From Salinimicrobium sediminilitoris (GTDB lineage Bacteria; Bacteroidota; Bacteroidia; Flavobacteriales; Flavobacteriaceae), in the NCBI RefSeq assembly GCF_020866905.1, contig NZ_JAIVCC010000015.1:1-51383 (forward strand): a DNA stretch of 51,383 bases, in the 5' to 3' direction. A program made the translations under genes and the position numbers. Within the stretch, counting starts at the first letter, position 1. Each line of letters starts with the position of its first letter. The notes beneath the pieces are model-generated. The model worked only from the letters and a program-made list of their open reading frames with translations. It ran no database searches and was not told where the DNA came from. Shown here in pieces: positions 42,814-51,267 of this stretch.

Positions 42814-45306
42814 TTAGCTATTTGGATCCAGAATAAGACTTACTCTTTCCAAAGCGTCTTCTAAATGGTAACGGGTAAGTGTGTCTCTGCTTCGACCAAT
42901 GCTGTTGCGAAGATCACGCTGAAGCTTTTTCAGTTCTCCTCGAACAACAGGGCGAATATCACTTTGTGCAACATCAACATTTGATCTTGTAACCCATGAA
43001 CGGTAGCGGGCTGGAATTTCAGACTGTTCTTCGGTCATTAGATATTCCATGCGATCGATGTATGCTCTTTGAAGATTTCTTCGATAAGTGTCGATATTTT
43101 GACCTTTTCTCAATTCACTCCAAACACCAGTTCTAAGGTCCTGCATCATGTCTAGAAGTCCGTAAGCGCTGCTTCCGTTCATTTCACGGTTCTCGATCAA
43201 TCTTGCCATTCTTCCGAAGTCAAGCAGGTTGTTAAGCGTTCTTTCCTGAGTATTTCTGATCCTTTCCACACTACCGTCAAATTCGATCCTGTTAAAGATC
43301 TCCTGGTCCAGTAGCCATTCCGGGGTAGAAAATAACTCATCCTGAAGGAAGTTCATTGCCTTCTTCTGCTTTTCGGGGGAAACGTGGAAATACACTGCAC
43401 CTTCCTGGTCGTAGGTTTTGGTTTCCTTGATCACACCACCCACATTTGCAGCAACATGGCCCATGTAGCGGTTGTACTGTCCAAGCACCTGCTCATACAT
43501 GGTTTCAAGATCATCATAATCTTTACCTTTTTCGGCAGTCCACTCGATGAGGTTTGGGATGATCCTTTTAAGGTTTTTGATCCCATACTGGCTGGCAAGA
43601 ACAGCGTCATCTCCAAGATCCTCAGTTTGTGAAGTAGGGTCGATCACCCCGCTTTGCTGAGCTCCAAATCTGTAAACAGGGTCTCCTGCTTTTTCCAGGA
43701 TCCATGAATCAAGAATTTCTTTCTCCTCTTGTCCTTCTTTTTCAGGAATTGGTTTATAACCCCACATGATAGAATATTTATCATATGGTCCTATGTTTGG
43801 CATTAGCGCTACATCACCATCTTCCGGCTGAGCTACATAATTGAAACGAGCGTAGTCCATTATAGATGGAGCAGTTCCATACTTTTTAGTGAATTCAGGA
43901 TCTCTAAGAGATTCTACGGGATAAGCCACACTGCTTCCCATGTTGTGTGGTAGTCCAAGGGTATGTCCTACTTCGTGAGCAGAGACAAATCTTATTAGAC
44001 GACCCATGATCTCATCTTTAAATTCAACTCCGCGGGCATCTTCATTAATAGCTGCAGTTTGTACAAAGAACCAGTTTCTTAAGAGGGTCATTACATTGTG
44101 GTACCAGTTAATGTCTGATTCCAGGATCTCTCCCGAACGTGGATCACTTACGTGAGGACCATTGGCATTTGGGATTGGAGAAGCCAGGTAGCGCACTACA
44201 GAGTAGCGAACATCTTCCGGGCTCCAGTCAGGATCTTCTTCTTTTGATGGAGGATCCTTTGCAATAATCGCATTTTTGAAGCCTGCAGCTTCAAACGCAA
44301 CCTGCCAGTCCTCAATTCCCTGTTTGATGTATGGGATCCATTTTTTTGGAGTCGCACGATCTACGTAGTAAACGATCTGTTCCCTGGGTTCAACCAGTTC
44401 TCCTCGCTTGAATTTCTCCATATCTTCTTCCTTCACCTCTAGTCTCCAGCGGTCAAGATAGCGTACAGTTTCACTTTTTTGAGCGTCCAGTCCATAATCA
44501 GTTTGGCCTGTAGTAAACCAACCTACCCGCTCATCATAATACCTTCTTTCCATAGGAACTTCTGGGAGCAGGATCATGGAATTACTCATTTTTACTGAAA
44601 TTGATCCCGTGCTTGAATTAGAAGGTGGTTCCCCTGCATTGTAAGTCTTTACGTGGCGAACTTCGATGTTCTTAGGATAGCTGCGGATGGTGTCGATATA
44701 AGAACGACTATCATCCAGGCGGCTTATTTTGTAGCTTTTGCGGCGTCCTTCAGGAAAACCTAAAGCCTGTACATCCTTTTTAAAAAGGTCGGTAACCTTG
44801 ATCACTGTTGAATTGTTCACTGAGTCTTTATGAAAAGCCTCAATGTCAAAGGAGAAAAGGATAGGTTCAAAGTTGGAATTCCTTACAGCTTCATGAACCG
44901 GTAAAGAATCGGCAGCATATACATCGTGTGATACCACACGCAAAAGGACGTTCTTGTTCTTCTTTTCCCAGCGAAGCACCTGCTCATTTTGTTTTCCGCC
45001 ACCAAAACCAATGCCCGATGCTGTTTGGGCGATCCTGGTAACCATAAGCATTTCACGGTTAAAAAGACTGTCTGGGATCTCGTAGTAGTAATCGTCATCA
45101 ATTTGATGTACTGTGAAAAGTCCGGTGTCGGATTTTGCTTTTTTGGTGATCACCTTATCGTAGGCTTTGATCCCGTTTTTATCTTTTTCTGAAGAGTCTT
45201 TAGCGGCTGCCGTTTTCTTGTCCTTTTCAGGTTGAAATACAGCACAACTGGTTATTGAGAAAGAGAAAAAAACAATAACCAGCCGGAACATTAATCGGTT
45301 GTTCAT
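42814..45306 (-). CDS. Zinc-dependent metalloprotease lipoprotein (DUF5117/DUF4953 type)
   Basis: An 830-residue envelope metalloprotease. The lipobox SITSC (Cys21) marks a lipoprotein. An N-terminal DUF5118/DUF5117-like region follows (DDYYYEIPDSLFNREMLMVTRI). The catalytic zinc motif is HEVGHTLGLPH within SAHEVGHTLGLPHNMGSS, an HExxHxxGxxH metzincin pattern. The C-terminal region is helical. Length and order are typical of the large Bacteroidota family. The substrate is unknown. It is a single gene, convergent with the copper island and divergent from the T9SS pair. Confidence 0.9.
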   Translation of the reverse strand: MNNRLMFRLVIVFFSFSITSCAVFQPEKDKKTAAAKDSSEKDKNGIKAYDKVITKKAKSDTGLFTVHQIDDDYYYEIPDSLFNREMLMVTRIAQTASGIGFGGGKQNEQVLRWEKKNKNVLLRVVSHDVYAADSLPVHEAVRNSNFEPILFSFDIEAFHKDSVNNSTVIKVTDLFKKDVQALGFPEGRRKSYKISRLDDSRSYIDTIRSYPKNIEVRHVKTYNAGEPPSNSSTGSISVKMSNSMILLPEVPMERRYYDERVGWFTTGQTDYGLDAQKSETVRYLDRWRLEVKEEDMEKFKRGELVEPREQIVYYVDRATPKKWIPYIKQGIEDWQVAFEAAGFKNAIIAKDPPSKEEDPDWSPEDVRYSVVRYLASPIPNANGPHVSDPRSGEILESDINWYHNVMTLLRNWFFVQTAAINEDARGVEFKDEIMGRLIRFVSAHEVGHTLGLPHNMGSSVAYPVESLRDPEFTKKYGTAPSIMDYARFNYVAQPEDGDVALMPNIGPYDKYSIMWGYKPIPEKEGQEEKEILDSWILEKAGDPVYRFGAQQSGVIDPTSQTEDLGDDAVLASQYGIKNLKRIIPNLIEWTAEKGKDYDDLETMYEQVLGQYNRYMGHVAANVGGVIKETKTYDQEGAVYFHVSPEKQKKAMNFLQDELFSTPEWLLDQEIFNRIEFDGSVERIRNTQERTLNNLLDFGRMARLIENREMNGSSAYGLLDMMQDLRTGVWSELRKGQNIDTYRRNLQRAYIDRMEYLMTEEQSEIPARYRSWVTRSNVDVAQSDIRPVVRGELKKLQRDLRNSIGRSRDTLTRYHLEDALERVSLILDPNS

Positions 45307-45521
45307 TAATTAGAATTAATTAGTTAAGAATTGCCCAATTTATAAAAACCGATTTCGGTTGCCTAACCCAAACCTGTTAAAATAAAGTGAGGTGCATTTT
45401 GCTAATACTTGGACAGAAGAGGGAGTAAAAGGTTTAAAATGAAATAGAGAGGAATGAAAATCATGATAAAGATCATAAAAAGAAGCTGCTAAGGTTTTGT
45501 TAAAGTCTATCTTCATTCCCG

Positions 45522-45529
45522 TACCTTTG
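45522..45529 (+). promoter_or_regulatory. -7 promoter box (TACCTTTG) for the T9SS protein gene
   Basis: TACCTTTG matches TAnnTTTG and ends seven bases before the ATG at 45537, implying a very short leader. A TTTTG at 45495-45499 could serve as the upstream element. The rest of the 230-base gap to the metalloprotease gene shows nothing recognisable. Confidence 0.5.
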
Positions 45530-45536
45530 AAGGAAG

Positions 45537-47396
45537 ATGAAAAACCTCTTATTCCTTATCTTTTTCGCCATTTCTGGGAATGTTTTTTCCCAGCTGGGTT
45601 TTTGTGAGGGAAGTAAAGGAGTTCCAATTTTTCATGAGGATTTTTCCTCTGGCTCCTTGCCTGCAGGAACCACAACCTATATTCCTGTGTCGGGGGATCC
45701 TTACGATGGCTTTTATACCATTTCGAGCACTATTGGGCAGCAAATTGGCGGCTGGCATTCATATTTGCCTAATACCACCATGTCCAATGGAAATGCGCTC
45801 ATTGTCAATGCAGATGACAATAATGCCGGACTGTTCTTTCAAAGAGAAATTTCTGGTCTTTGTGAGGCCACAACTTATGAATTTTCTGCTTTCCTGATAA
45901 ATATTTTCAATGCTTCAAGAAGTATTTGTCCTAATGGGGAAATTCCTATTAATGTAAAATTCCAGATCCTTGATCAAACAGGCAATATTGTTCTGGCTGA
46001 AGGGAGTACCGGAGATATTTATTCCTCAGTTAATCCCGTCTGGACTCAAAAAGCCCTTACCTTCAGATCTCAGGCAGGTCAGAATAAGGTGATATTAAAA
46101 ATGTTTAATAACGGAGTTGGTGGCTGCGGAAATGATCTGGCAATTGATGATATTATTTTTAGATCCTGTGGCGACCTGACTGAAGTAAGTTCTCCGAATC
46201 TTTCTGAAACCTTTCTTGAAGTTTGCGAACCTGACGCTCCTGTCACAGTTGAACTTACCGCAACTCCGGATAATACAGTATATACCAGTCACGCTTTCCA
46301 GTGGCAGGAAAGTGTAGATGAGGTGAACTGGCAGGATATTGCGGGGGAAACAGGAATGAATTTTTCTGCTTCTCCCATTAGTTCGACCCGATATTACAGG
46401 GTGAAAGTGGCTGAAGATGCAGTGAATCTGGTTACTAATCTCTGCAGTTCGGTTTCTGAATCTTTTGCAGTAATTATAGTGGAAACTCCTGAAGCTCCGG
46501 TGAGTCTGGGTGATCAGGATGCTTGTGAAGGGGATCCGGTCCCATCGCTTGAGGTCGTAGTGGAGAGTGACGAATCGGTTAGGTGGTATGATAGTGCTAC
46601 AGGCGGGGTGGAAGTGGCATCGGGAAGCGCTTTTGTTCCTCCTGCTGAAGGAACGTATTATGCCGAAGCTAAAAAGACGGGGTTTGATTGTAATCCCGGC
46701 CCGAGAACTCCGGTGAAACTACAAATCTTTTCAAAACCCGAGGTTGTCGATGAAGAGAGGCAACTTTGTTTAGAAAATCAAATTAAACTTGACGCCGGGG
46801 TGGGTAATTTCACATATCTATGGAATACCGGTGCCACCACCCAAAAAATATCAGTGGGTCAACCCCAGAATTATTCAGTCATAATTACCAATTCCAATGG
46901 TTGTAGTTCAACAAAGCGATTTGAAGTAAATGCAGTAGATATTGCAGGTATTGGTAATATAACTTCCGAAGGTACTTCTGTTATTATTGAACCGGCAAAT
47001 GCAGGAGAGTTCCAGTATTCCCTGGACGGTAACAATTTCCAGGAATCTAATATTTTCCAAAATATTTCCGGCGGAGTTTACACTGCTTATATACGGGATA
47101 ATGAAGGCTGCAACACAGTTTCTGAAGAATTCCCTCATATTGTGATGCCTCAATTTATCACTCCCAATAATGACGGAATCAATGACAGGTTTGAATTGAA
47201 AGGGATCGAATATTTCAGCAGTTCAGAGATAAGAATTTTTAACCGCTATGGAAAAATACTGGCTTCCGGAAAAGGAGAAGGATTTTACTGGGATGGAACC
47301 TTTAGTGGAAAAGATCTGCCCTCAGATGATTACTGGTTTCACCTTTCAATAGAAGGTTTTGAACCTGTTAAGGGACATTTTACTTTAAAACGTTAG
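45537..47396 (+). CDS. T9SS type B secreted protein (gliding-motility CTERM)
   Basis: A 619-residue secreted, probably cell-surface protein. The signal peptide ends near GNVFSQ. An N-terminal beta-sandwich of about 190 residues (HEDFSSGSLP, GLFFQREISGLCEATTYEFS, DLAIDDIIFRSCG) resembles lectin or carbohydrate-binding folds. Ig/PKD-like repeats follow, with conserved Cys. The C-terminal about 80 residues, starting TPNNDGINDRFELKG and including IRIFNRYGKIL and YYWDGT-like text (FYWDGTFSG), are the gliding-motility-associated CTERM used for type IX export. One base separates it from the PorP/SprF gene, its usual partner. An adhesin-like role is inferred. Confidence 0.9.
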   Translation: MKNLLFLIFFAISGNVFSQLGFCEGSKGVPIFHEDFSSGSLPAGTTTYIPVSGDPYDGFYTISSTIGQQIGGWHSYLPNTTMSNGNALIVNADDNNAGLFFQREISGLCEATTYEFSAFLINIFNASRSICPNGEIPINVKFQILDQTGNIVLAEGSTGDIYSSVNPVWTQKALTFRSQAGQNKVILKMFNNGVGGCGNDLAIDDIIFRSCGDLTEVSSPNLSETFLEVCEPDAPVTVELTATPDNTVYTSHAFQWQESVDEVNWQDIAGETGMNFSASPISSTRYYRVKVAEDAVNLVTNLCSSVSESFAVIIVETPEAPVSLGDQDACEGDPVPSLEVVVESDESVRWYDSATGGVEVASGSAFVPPAEGTYYAEAKKTGFDCNPGPRTPVKLQIFSKPEVVDEERQLCLENQIKLDAGVGNFTYLWNTGATTQKISVGQPQNYSVIITNSNGCSSTKRFEVNAVDIAGIGNITSEGTSVIIEPANAGEFQYSLDGNNFQESNIFQNISGGVYTAYIRDNEGCNTVSEEFPHIVMPQFITPNNDGINDRFELKGIEYFSSSEIRIFNRYGKILASGKGEGFYWDGTFSGKDLPSDDYWFHLSIEGFEPVKGHFTLKR

Positions 47397-47397
47397 G

Positions 47398-48399
47398 ATG
47401 CGCCAAAACAAAAAAAATATACTCAAAGAATCCCCTTTTTGGATAATGATCCTCATATTTTTATTGGAAGTAAGTGTTGTAACTGCCCAGGAAATTATTC
47501 CGACCTATTCAGATTACCTCACAGATAATTTATTTCTTCTTCATCCTTCACTTGCTGGAGCAGCGGGAAGAAATCAATTGCGGATCACTGCAAGGCAGCA
47601 ATGGTTTGATGCAGACGACGCACCTGGAATGCAAACTCTTACAATCAATGGGAGACTAGGAAACAAAGAAGGGATAGGAGCTATAATATTTAATGACCGT
47701 AATGGCAATTTTTCAAAATCGGGAGCCTACGGAACTTTTGCTTATCATTTGAGGCTGCCTTCCCGAGACCTTGAGTTACACAGGTTGAGTTTTGGGATAA
47801 GCGCAGGTGTGATCCAGCACCGGCTCGATCAAAGTGGCTTCACTCAGCCAGATCCTGTACTGGGGCAGGAAAAGATTTCTGTGGCTTACGCCAATATGGA
47901 CGTGGGAATGTCCTACTTTAAAAAGGAACTTTATGTTCATTTTGCCGCTAAAAATCTGTTGCCGGTTAACAGAGAACTATTTAATTCTGAAAATATCGCT
48001 GTGAATCAAAGGAAGTACTTTTTGACGGCCGGTTATATTTTTTCTCCTTCTTACGACTGGTTTTTGGAACCTTCTACTATGCTACAACTGGCTGAAGATA
48101 CAGGTGAAAAAGCAATTGACGCAAACCTCAAAGGCTACAGGAATTTTGATTTTGGCCAGGTTTGGGCAGGTTTATCTTACCGGCAGGGACTTGACAAAGT
48201 AGAAGAGAATAATGAAAATTTGAGATATGTCACTCCTTTTGCCGGCGTGGAGTATCGCAGTTTTCTTATTGGATACACCTATTCACAGCAGTTTAATGAT
48301 GTGGTATTAAGCAACAGCGGTTTTCATCAGATCACTTTGGGTTATAATTTTGGTGCCGCACGTAAACGCTACCATTGCGGCTGCCCTGCCATAAATTAA
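47398..48399 (+). CDS. PorP/SprF family type IX secretion membrane protein
   Basis: A 333-residue outer-membrane beta-barrel protein of the PorP/SprF family. An N-terminal hydrophobic signal (WIMILIFLLEVSVVTAQ) is followed by the family opening IIPTYSDYLTDNLFLLHPSLAGA and alternating amphipathic strands ending in a glycine/aromatic-rich terminus (SGFHQITLGYNFG). Such proteins are encoded next to CTERM-bearing type B substrates and help surface attachment. It lies one base after the T9SS protein gene. A short Cys-containing tail (RYHCGCPAIN) closes it. Confidence 0.92.
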   Translation: MRQNKKNILKESPFWIMILIFLLEVSVVTAQEIIPTYSDYLTDNLFLLHPSLAGAAGRNQLRITARQQWFDADDAPGMQTLTINGRLGNKEGIGAIIFNDRNGNFSKSGAYGTFAYHLRLPSRDLELHRLSFGISAGVIQHRLDQSGFTQPDPVLGQEKISVAYANMDVGMSYFKKELYVHFAAKNLLPVNRELFNSENIAVNQRKYFLTAGYIFSPSYDWFLEPSTMLQLAEDTGEKAIDANLKGYRNFDFGQVWAGLSYRQGLDKVEENNENLRYVTPFAGVEYRSFLIGYTYSQQFNDVVLSNSGFHQITLGYNFGAARKRYHCGCPAIN

Positions 48400-48525
48400 G
48401 AAACGGTCTTAAAAGTACATCTTACGTCATTCTGAATTTATTTCAGAATCTTATTTTGGTTGAAAACAAACCAGAACCTGAAACAAGATCAGGTTGACGC
48501 AATCAAGGCTTTTAAGACCGTTTCT
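48399..48525. terminator. 17-bp inverted repeat (split terminator) with inserted REP element
   Basis: AGAAACGGTCTTAAAAG (48399-48415) is perfectly complementary in reverse to CTTTTAAGACCGTTTCT (48509-48525). The 93-base loop holds two inverted REP-like units. It lies between the convergent PorP/SprF and lysS genes, where a shared terminator is expected. The first arm begins at the PorP/SprF stop codon. Confidence 0.7.
48425..48499. repeat. REP-like inverted pair (copies 2 and 3)
   Basis: 27-base units at 48425-48451 (CGTCATTCTGAA...) and 48473-48499 (inverse; CGTCAACCTGAT... when read backwards) match at 20 of 27 positions by hand count and resemble the copy at 26253-26279. The two face each other across 21 bases, so the whole piece is a larger imperfect palindrome. 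Confidence 0.75.
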
Positions 48526-48548
48526 GTTATAGTGTCAAAAAGGGTATT

Positions 48549-50246
48549 TTAAAACCACTTTTCTACTTCGTCAAGCTGCAGCGCAGCAACGGGTAGTTTA
48601 TTCTTTTTACGAAGACCATTCAGCTTCTGGTGGACCTGGGTGGCCTTATTTTCCTGAAGCTTGGCAACCGTTCCAAACTCGTGCATAACGGTATCTACCC
48701 ATTCCTGAGGAACCCCAATTTTTATAAAATCTTCAGGTTTTGGAGTGGCAGCTCTTTTCTCCGGCTTCATTTGCGGGAAGAAAAGTACTTCCTGAATGGA
48801 CTGCTTGTTGGTAAGGAACATGATCAACCTGTCCATCCCAATACCAAGGCCCGATGATGGTGGCATTCCGTACTCCAGGGCACGTAAAAAATCATTGTCA
48901 ATAAACATTGCCTCATCATCACCTTTTTCAGACAGTGTTAGTTGCTCCTCAAAACGGTTTCGCTGGTCGATAGGATCGTTTAGCTCAGAATAGGCGTTAG
49001 CGATCTCTTTACCGCAAACCATGAGTTCAAATCTTTCGGTCAATTCGGGGTTTTCGCGGTGTTCTTTACAAAGCGGGCTCATTTCTTTAGGATAATCTGT
49101 AATAAATGTTGGCTGAATAAAGTTGCCTTCACATTTCTCACCAAAGATCTCATCGATAAGCTTTCCTTTACCCATGGTTTCATCTACTTCTATACCCATG
49201 CCTTTTGCAGCCTCAAAAAGTTCTTTTTCAGACTTTCCGGTAATATCGAAATCGGTGAATTTCTTGATGGCATCGGTCATCGTGATTCGGGCATACGGAG
49301 CTTTAAAGTCCACCTGATGCTTTCCGAAGGTAGCCTCTGTAGTGCCATTTACGGCTATTGCACAATGCTCCAGCAAATTCTCTGTAAACTCCATCATCCA
49401 GTTGTAGTCTTTGTAAGCTACATAGATCTCCATGGCAGTGAACTCGGGATTATGCGTACGATCCATACCTTCATTGCGGAAGTTCTTTGAGAATTCATAT
49501 ACTCCGTCGAAACCACCTACAATAAGACGCTTTAAGTAAAGTTCGTTCGCGATCCTTAGGTAGAGTGGAATATCCAGCGCATTGTGATGCGTGATAAACG
49601 GCCTTGCAGCTGCTCCCCCCGGAATGGATTGCAAAATGGGCGTTTCAACTTCAAAGTAACCTTTGTCGTTAAAAAAGTTACGCATCGCATTGAACAGCTT
49701 TGTCCTTTTGATAAAGATCTCTTTTACCTTTGGGTTTACAGCCAAATCGGCATAACGCTGACGGTAACGTAATTCGGGATCATTGAATTCATCAAAAATG
49801 TGACCTTCCTTATCGGTCTTTGGAAGCGGAAGAGGTTTTAAAGACTTGCTTAAAAGGGTAAAATTTTTAACCATTACCGTCTTTTCTCCTACTTGCGTCT
49901 TGAAAAGCTCTCCTTCAATTCCTATAAAATCTCCTATGTCGAGGAGTTTTTTGTAAATATCGTTGTACTTGCTTTTATCATCCCCGGTACAGATCTCATC
50001 ACGGTTGAAATACACCTGAATCCTTCCGGTGGAGTCCTGAATTTCAGCAAATGAAGCTTTTCCCTGGATCCTTCTTGACATTAACCTACCGGCGATTACC
50101 ACCTTCTTGTTTTCTTCAAATTCAGCTTTAATTTCCGAAGTAGTATGGTCAACGGGATAAAGAGCTGCGGGATAAGGATCAATATTTAATTTTCGCAGAG
50201 AGTCAAGTTTCTCACGACGAATGATTTCCTGTTCAGATAAATGCAT
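48549..50246 (-). CDS. lysS: Lysyl-tRNA synthetase, class II
   Basis: A 565-residue enzyme charging tRNA-Lys. The N-terminal OB-fold anticodon-binding domain has VVIAGRLMSRRIQGKASFAEI. The class II catalytic core shows motif 1 (FFNDKGYFEVETPILQ), motif 2 (SKNFRNEGMDRTHNPEFT) and motif 3 (PPSSGLGIGMDRLIMF). A C-terminal extension of about 60 residues past motif 3 (EWVDTVMHEFGTVAKLQENK) makes it longer than the E. coli form (about 505) and is usual in Bacteroidota. A TATCTTTG promoter box lies upstream. It is convergent with the T9SS pair. Confidence 0.96.
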   Translation of the reverse strand: MHLSEQEIIRREKLDSLRKLNIDPYPAALYPVDHTTSEIKAEFEENKKVVIAGRLMSRRIQGKASFAEIQDSTGRIQVYFNRDEICTGDDKSKYNDIYKKLLDIGDFIGIEGELFKTQVGEKTVMVKNFTLLSKSLKPLPLPKTDKEGHIFDEFNDPELRYRQRYADLAVNPKVKEIFIKRTKLFNAMRNFFNDKGYFEVETPILQSIPGGAAARPFITHHNALDIPLYLRIANELYLKRLIVGGFDGVYEFSKNFRNEGMDRTHNPEFTAMEIYVAYKDYNWMMEFTENLLEHCAIAVNGTTEATFGKHQVDFKAPYARITMTDAIKKFTDFDITGKSEKELFEAAKGMGIEVDETMGKGKLIDEIFGEKCEGNFIQPTFITDYPKEMSPLCKEHRENPELTERFELMVCGKEIANAYSELNDPIDQRNRFEEQLTLSEKGDDEAMFIDNDFLRALEYGMPPSSGLGIGMDRLIMFLTNKQSIQEVLFFPQMKPEKRAATPKPEDFIKIGVPQEWVDTVMHEFGTVAKLQENKATQVHQKLNGLRKKNKLPVAALQLDEVEKWF

Positions 50247-50271
50247 GTTTTTAATTTCAAATTTCGACTGG

Positions 50272-50279
50272 CAAAGATA
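50272..50279 (-). promoter_or_regulatory. -7 promoter box (TATCTTTG) for lysS
   Basis: CAAAGATA on the plus strand reads TATCTTTG on the minus strand, 25 bases before the lysS ATG at 50246. Confidence 0.6.
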
Positions 50280-50349
50280 CAGACTAATGGACTACCAATC
50301 AATTGTTTTTTGAGGAGGAGGCCGTTTAGAAGGTTGCGGTAAATTTTGA

Positions 50350-50357
50350 TATCTTTG
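50350..50357 (+). promoter_or_regulatory. -7 promoter box (TATCTTTG) for the YqaE/Pmp3 gene
   Basis: TATCTTTG ends eight bases before the ATG at 50366, so the mRNA leader would be only a few bases. Same box sequence as the divergent lysS promoter. Confidence 0.55.
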
Positions 50358-50365
50358 CAATACTT

Positions 50366-50521
50366 ATGAGTCTTTGGAGAGTAATATTATCGATTCTTTT
50401 CCCACCGCTGGCTGTAATGGACAGAGGCTGTGGGTCTATTTTAATTGTTTTGATCCTTACCCTTCTGGGATGGATTCCCGGTGTGATCGCAGCTTTGATC
50501 ATTTTAAATAACAAGAGGTAA
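50366..50521 (+). CDS. YqaE/Pmp3 family small membrane protein
   Basis: A 51-residue protein (MSLWRVILSILFPPLAV...LNNKR) too short for the usual ORF cutoff. It has the Pmp3/YqaE layout: a first helix with FPPLAVMDRGCGS, a loop, and a second helix with LLGWIPGVIAALIIL. Family members are small stress-related inner-membrane proteins; in yeast Pmp3 affects membrane potential. The sequence is in frame from a promoter box to a TAA, between divergent lysS and the downstream lipB. Confidence 0.88.
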   Translation: MSLWRVILSILFPPLAVMDRGCGSILIVLILTLLGWIPGVIAALIILNNKR

Positions 50522-50568
50522 TACCAATCTCACTTCTCGAGCTCATATTTCAATTCTAAATATACGAT

Positions 50569-51267
50569 TTGAATAAAAACATAAATTTTCAGGAATTAGG
50601 ACTGCGGGATTACAAAGAAATTTGGAAGTACCAGGAACAACTTTTTAAGGAGATTCTGGATCAAAAAATTTCCAATCGCAGAGAAGGAACTGTAGAAGCT
50701 ACAAAAAACCACCTTCTCTTTGTAGAGCATCCCCATGTTTATACCCTTGGAAAAAGCGGAGATATCTCCCATCTTTTGATCAATGAGGAGCAATTAAAAC
50801 AAAAAAATGCCACTTTTTACAAGATCAACAGGGGAGGGGATATTACTTATCATGGCCCCGGACAAATAGTGGGATACCCTATTCTTGACCTTGAAAATTT
50901 CTTTTCAGATATTCACAAATATCTCAGACTTTTAGAAGAAACTATAATTCTCACGCTTGAGGAATACGGAGTAAAAGCCGGCCGCAGTAAAGGGGAAACA
51001 GGAGTGTGGTTGGATTCCGAAACTCCTTTTGCAAGGAAAATATGTGCGATGGGCGTTCGCGCCAGCCGATGGGTAACCATGCACGGTTTTGCATTTAATG
51101 TGAATGCAGATCTTGGCTATTTCGACAATATCGTTCCCTGCGGAATAAAAGGTAAAGCGGTTACTTCATTAAATGTGGAGCTTGGAGTCAAAGAAGTTCC
51201 TGTGGACGAGGTGAAACAAAAAATAAAGAAGCACTTTTCCGCCCTTTTTGAAGCGTCACTAGTTTAA
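50569..51267 (+). CDS. lipB: Octanoyl-[acyl-carrier-protein] transferase LipB
   Basis: A 232-residue enzyme that moves octanoyl groups from acyl carrier protein to lipoyl domains, the first step of lipoate synthesis. Family motifs are RGGDITYHGPGQIVGYPILDL near residues 88-108, ARKICAMGVR with the catalytic Lys157, and VPCGIKGKAVTSL with Cys191. The frame opens with TTG at 50569 (reading M-NKNINFQELGL), which matches the expected N terminus and has no nearby ATG, so a TTG start is accepted. It lies 47 bases after the Pmp3 gene. lipA is not in the window. Confidence 0.94.
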   Translation: MNKNINFQELGLRDYKEIWKYQEQLFKEILDQKISNRREGTVEATKNHLLFVEHPHVYTLGKSGDISHLLINEEQLKQKNATFYKINRGGDITYHGPGQIVGYPILDLENFFSDIHKYLRLLEETIILTLEEYGVKAGRSKGETGVWLDSETPFARKICAMGVRASRWVTMHGFAFNVNADLGYFDNIVPCGIKGKAVTSLNVELGVKEVPVDEVKQKIKKHFSALFEASLV

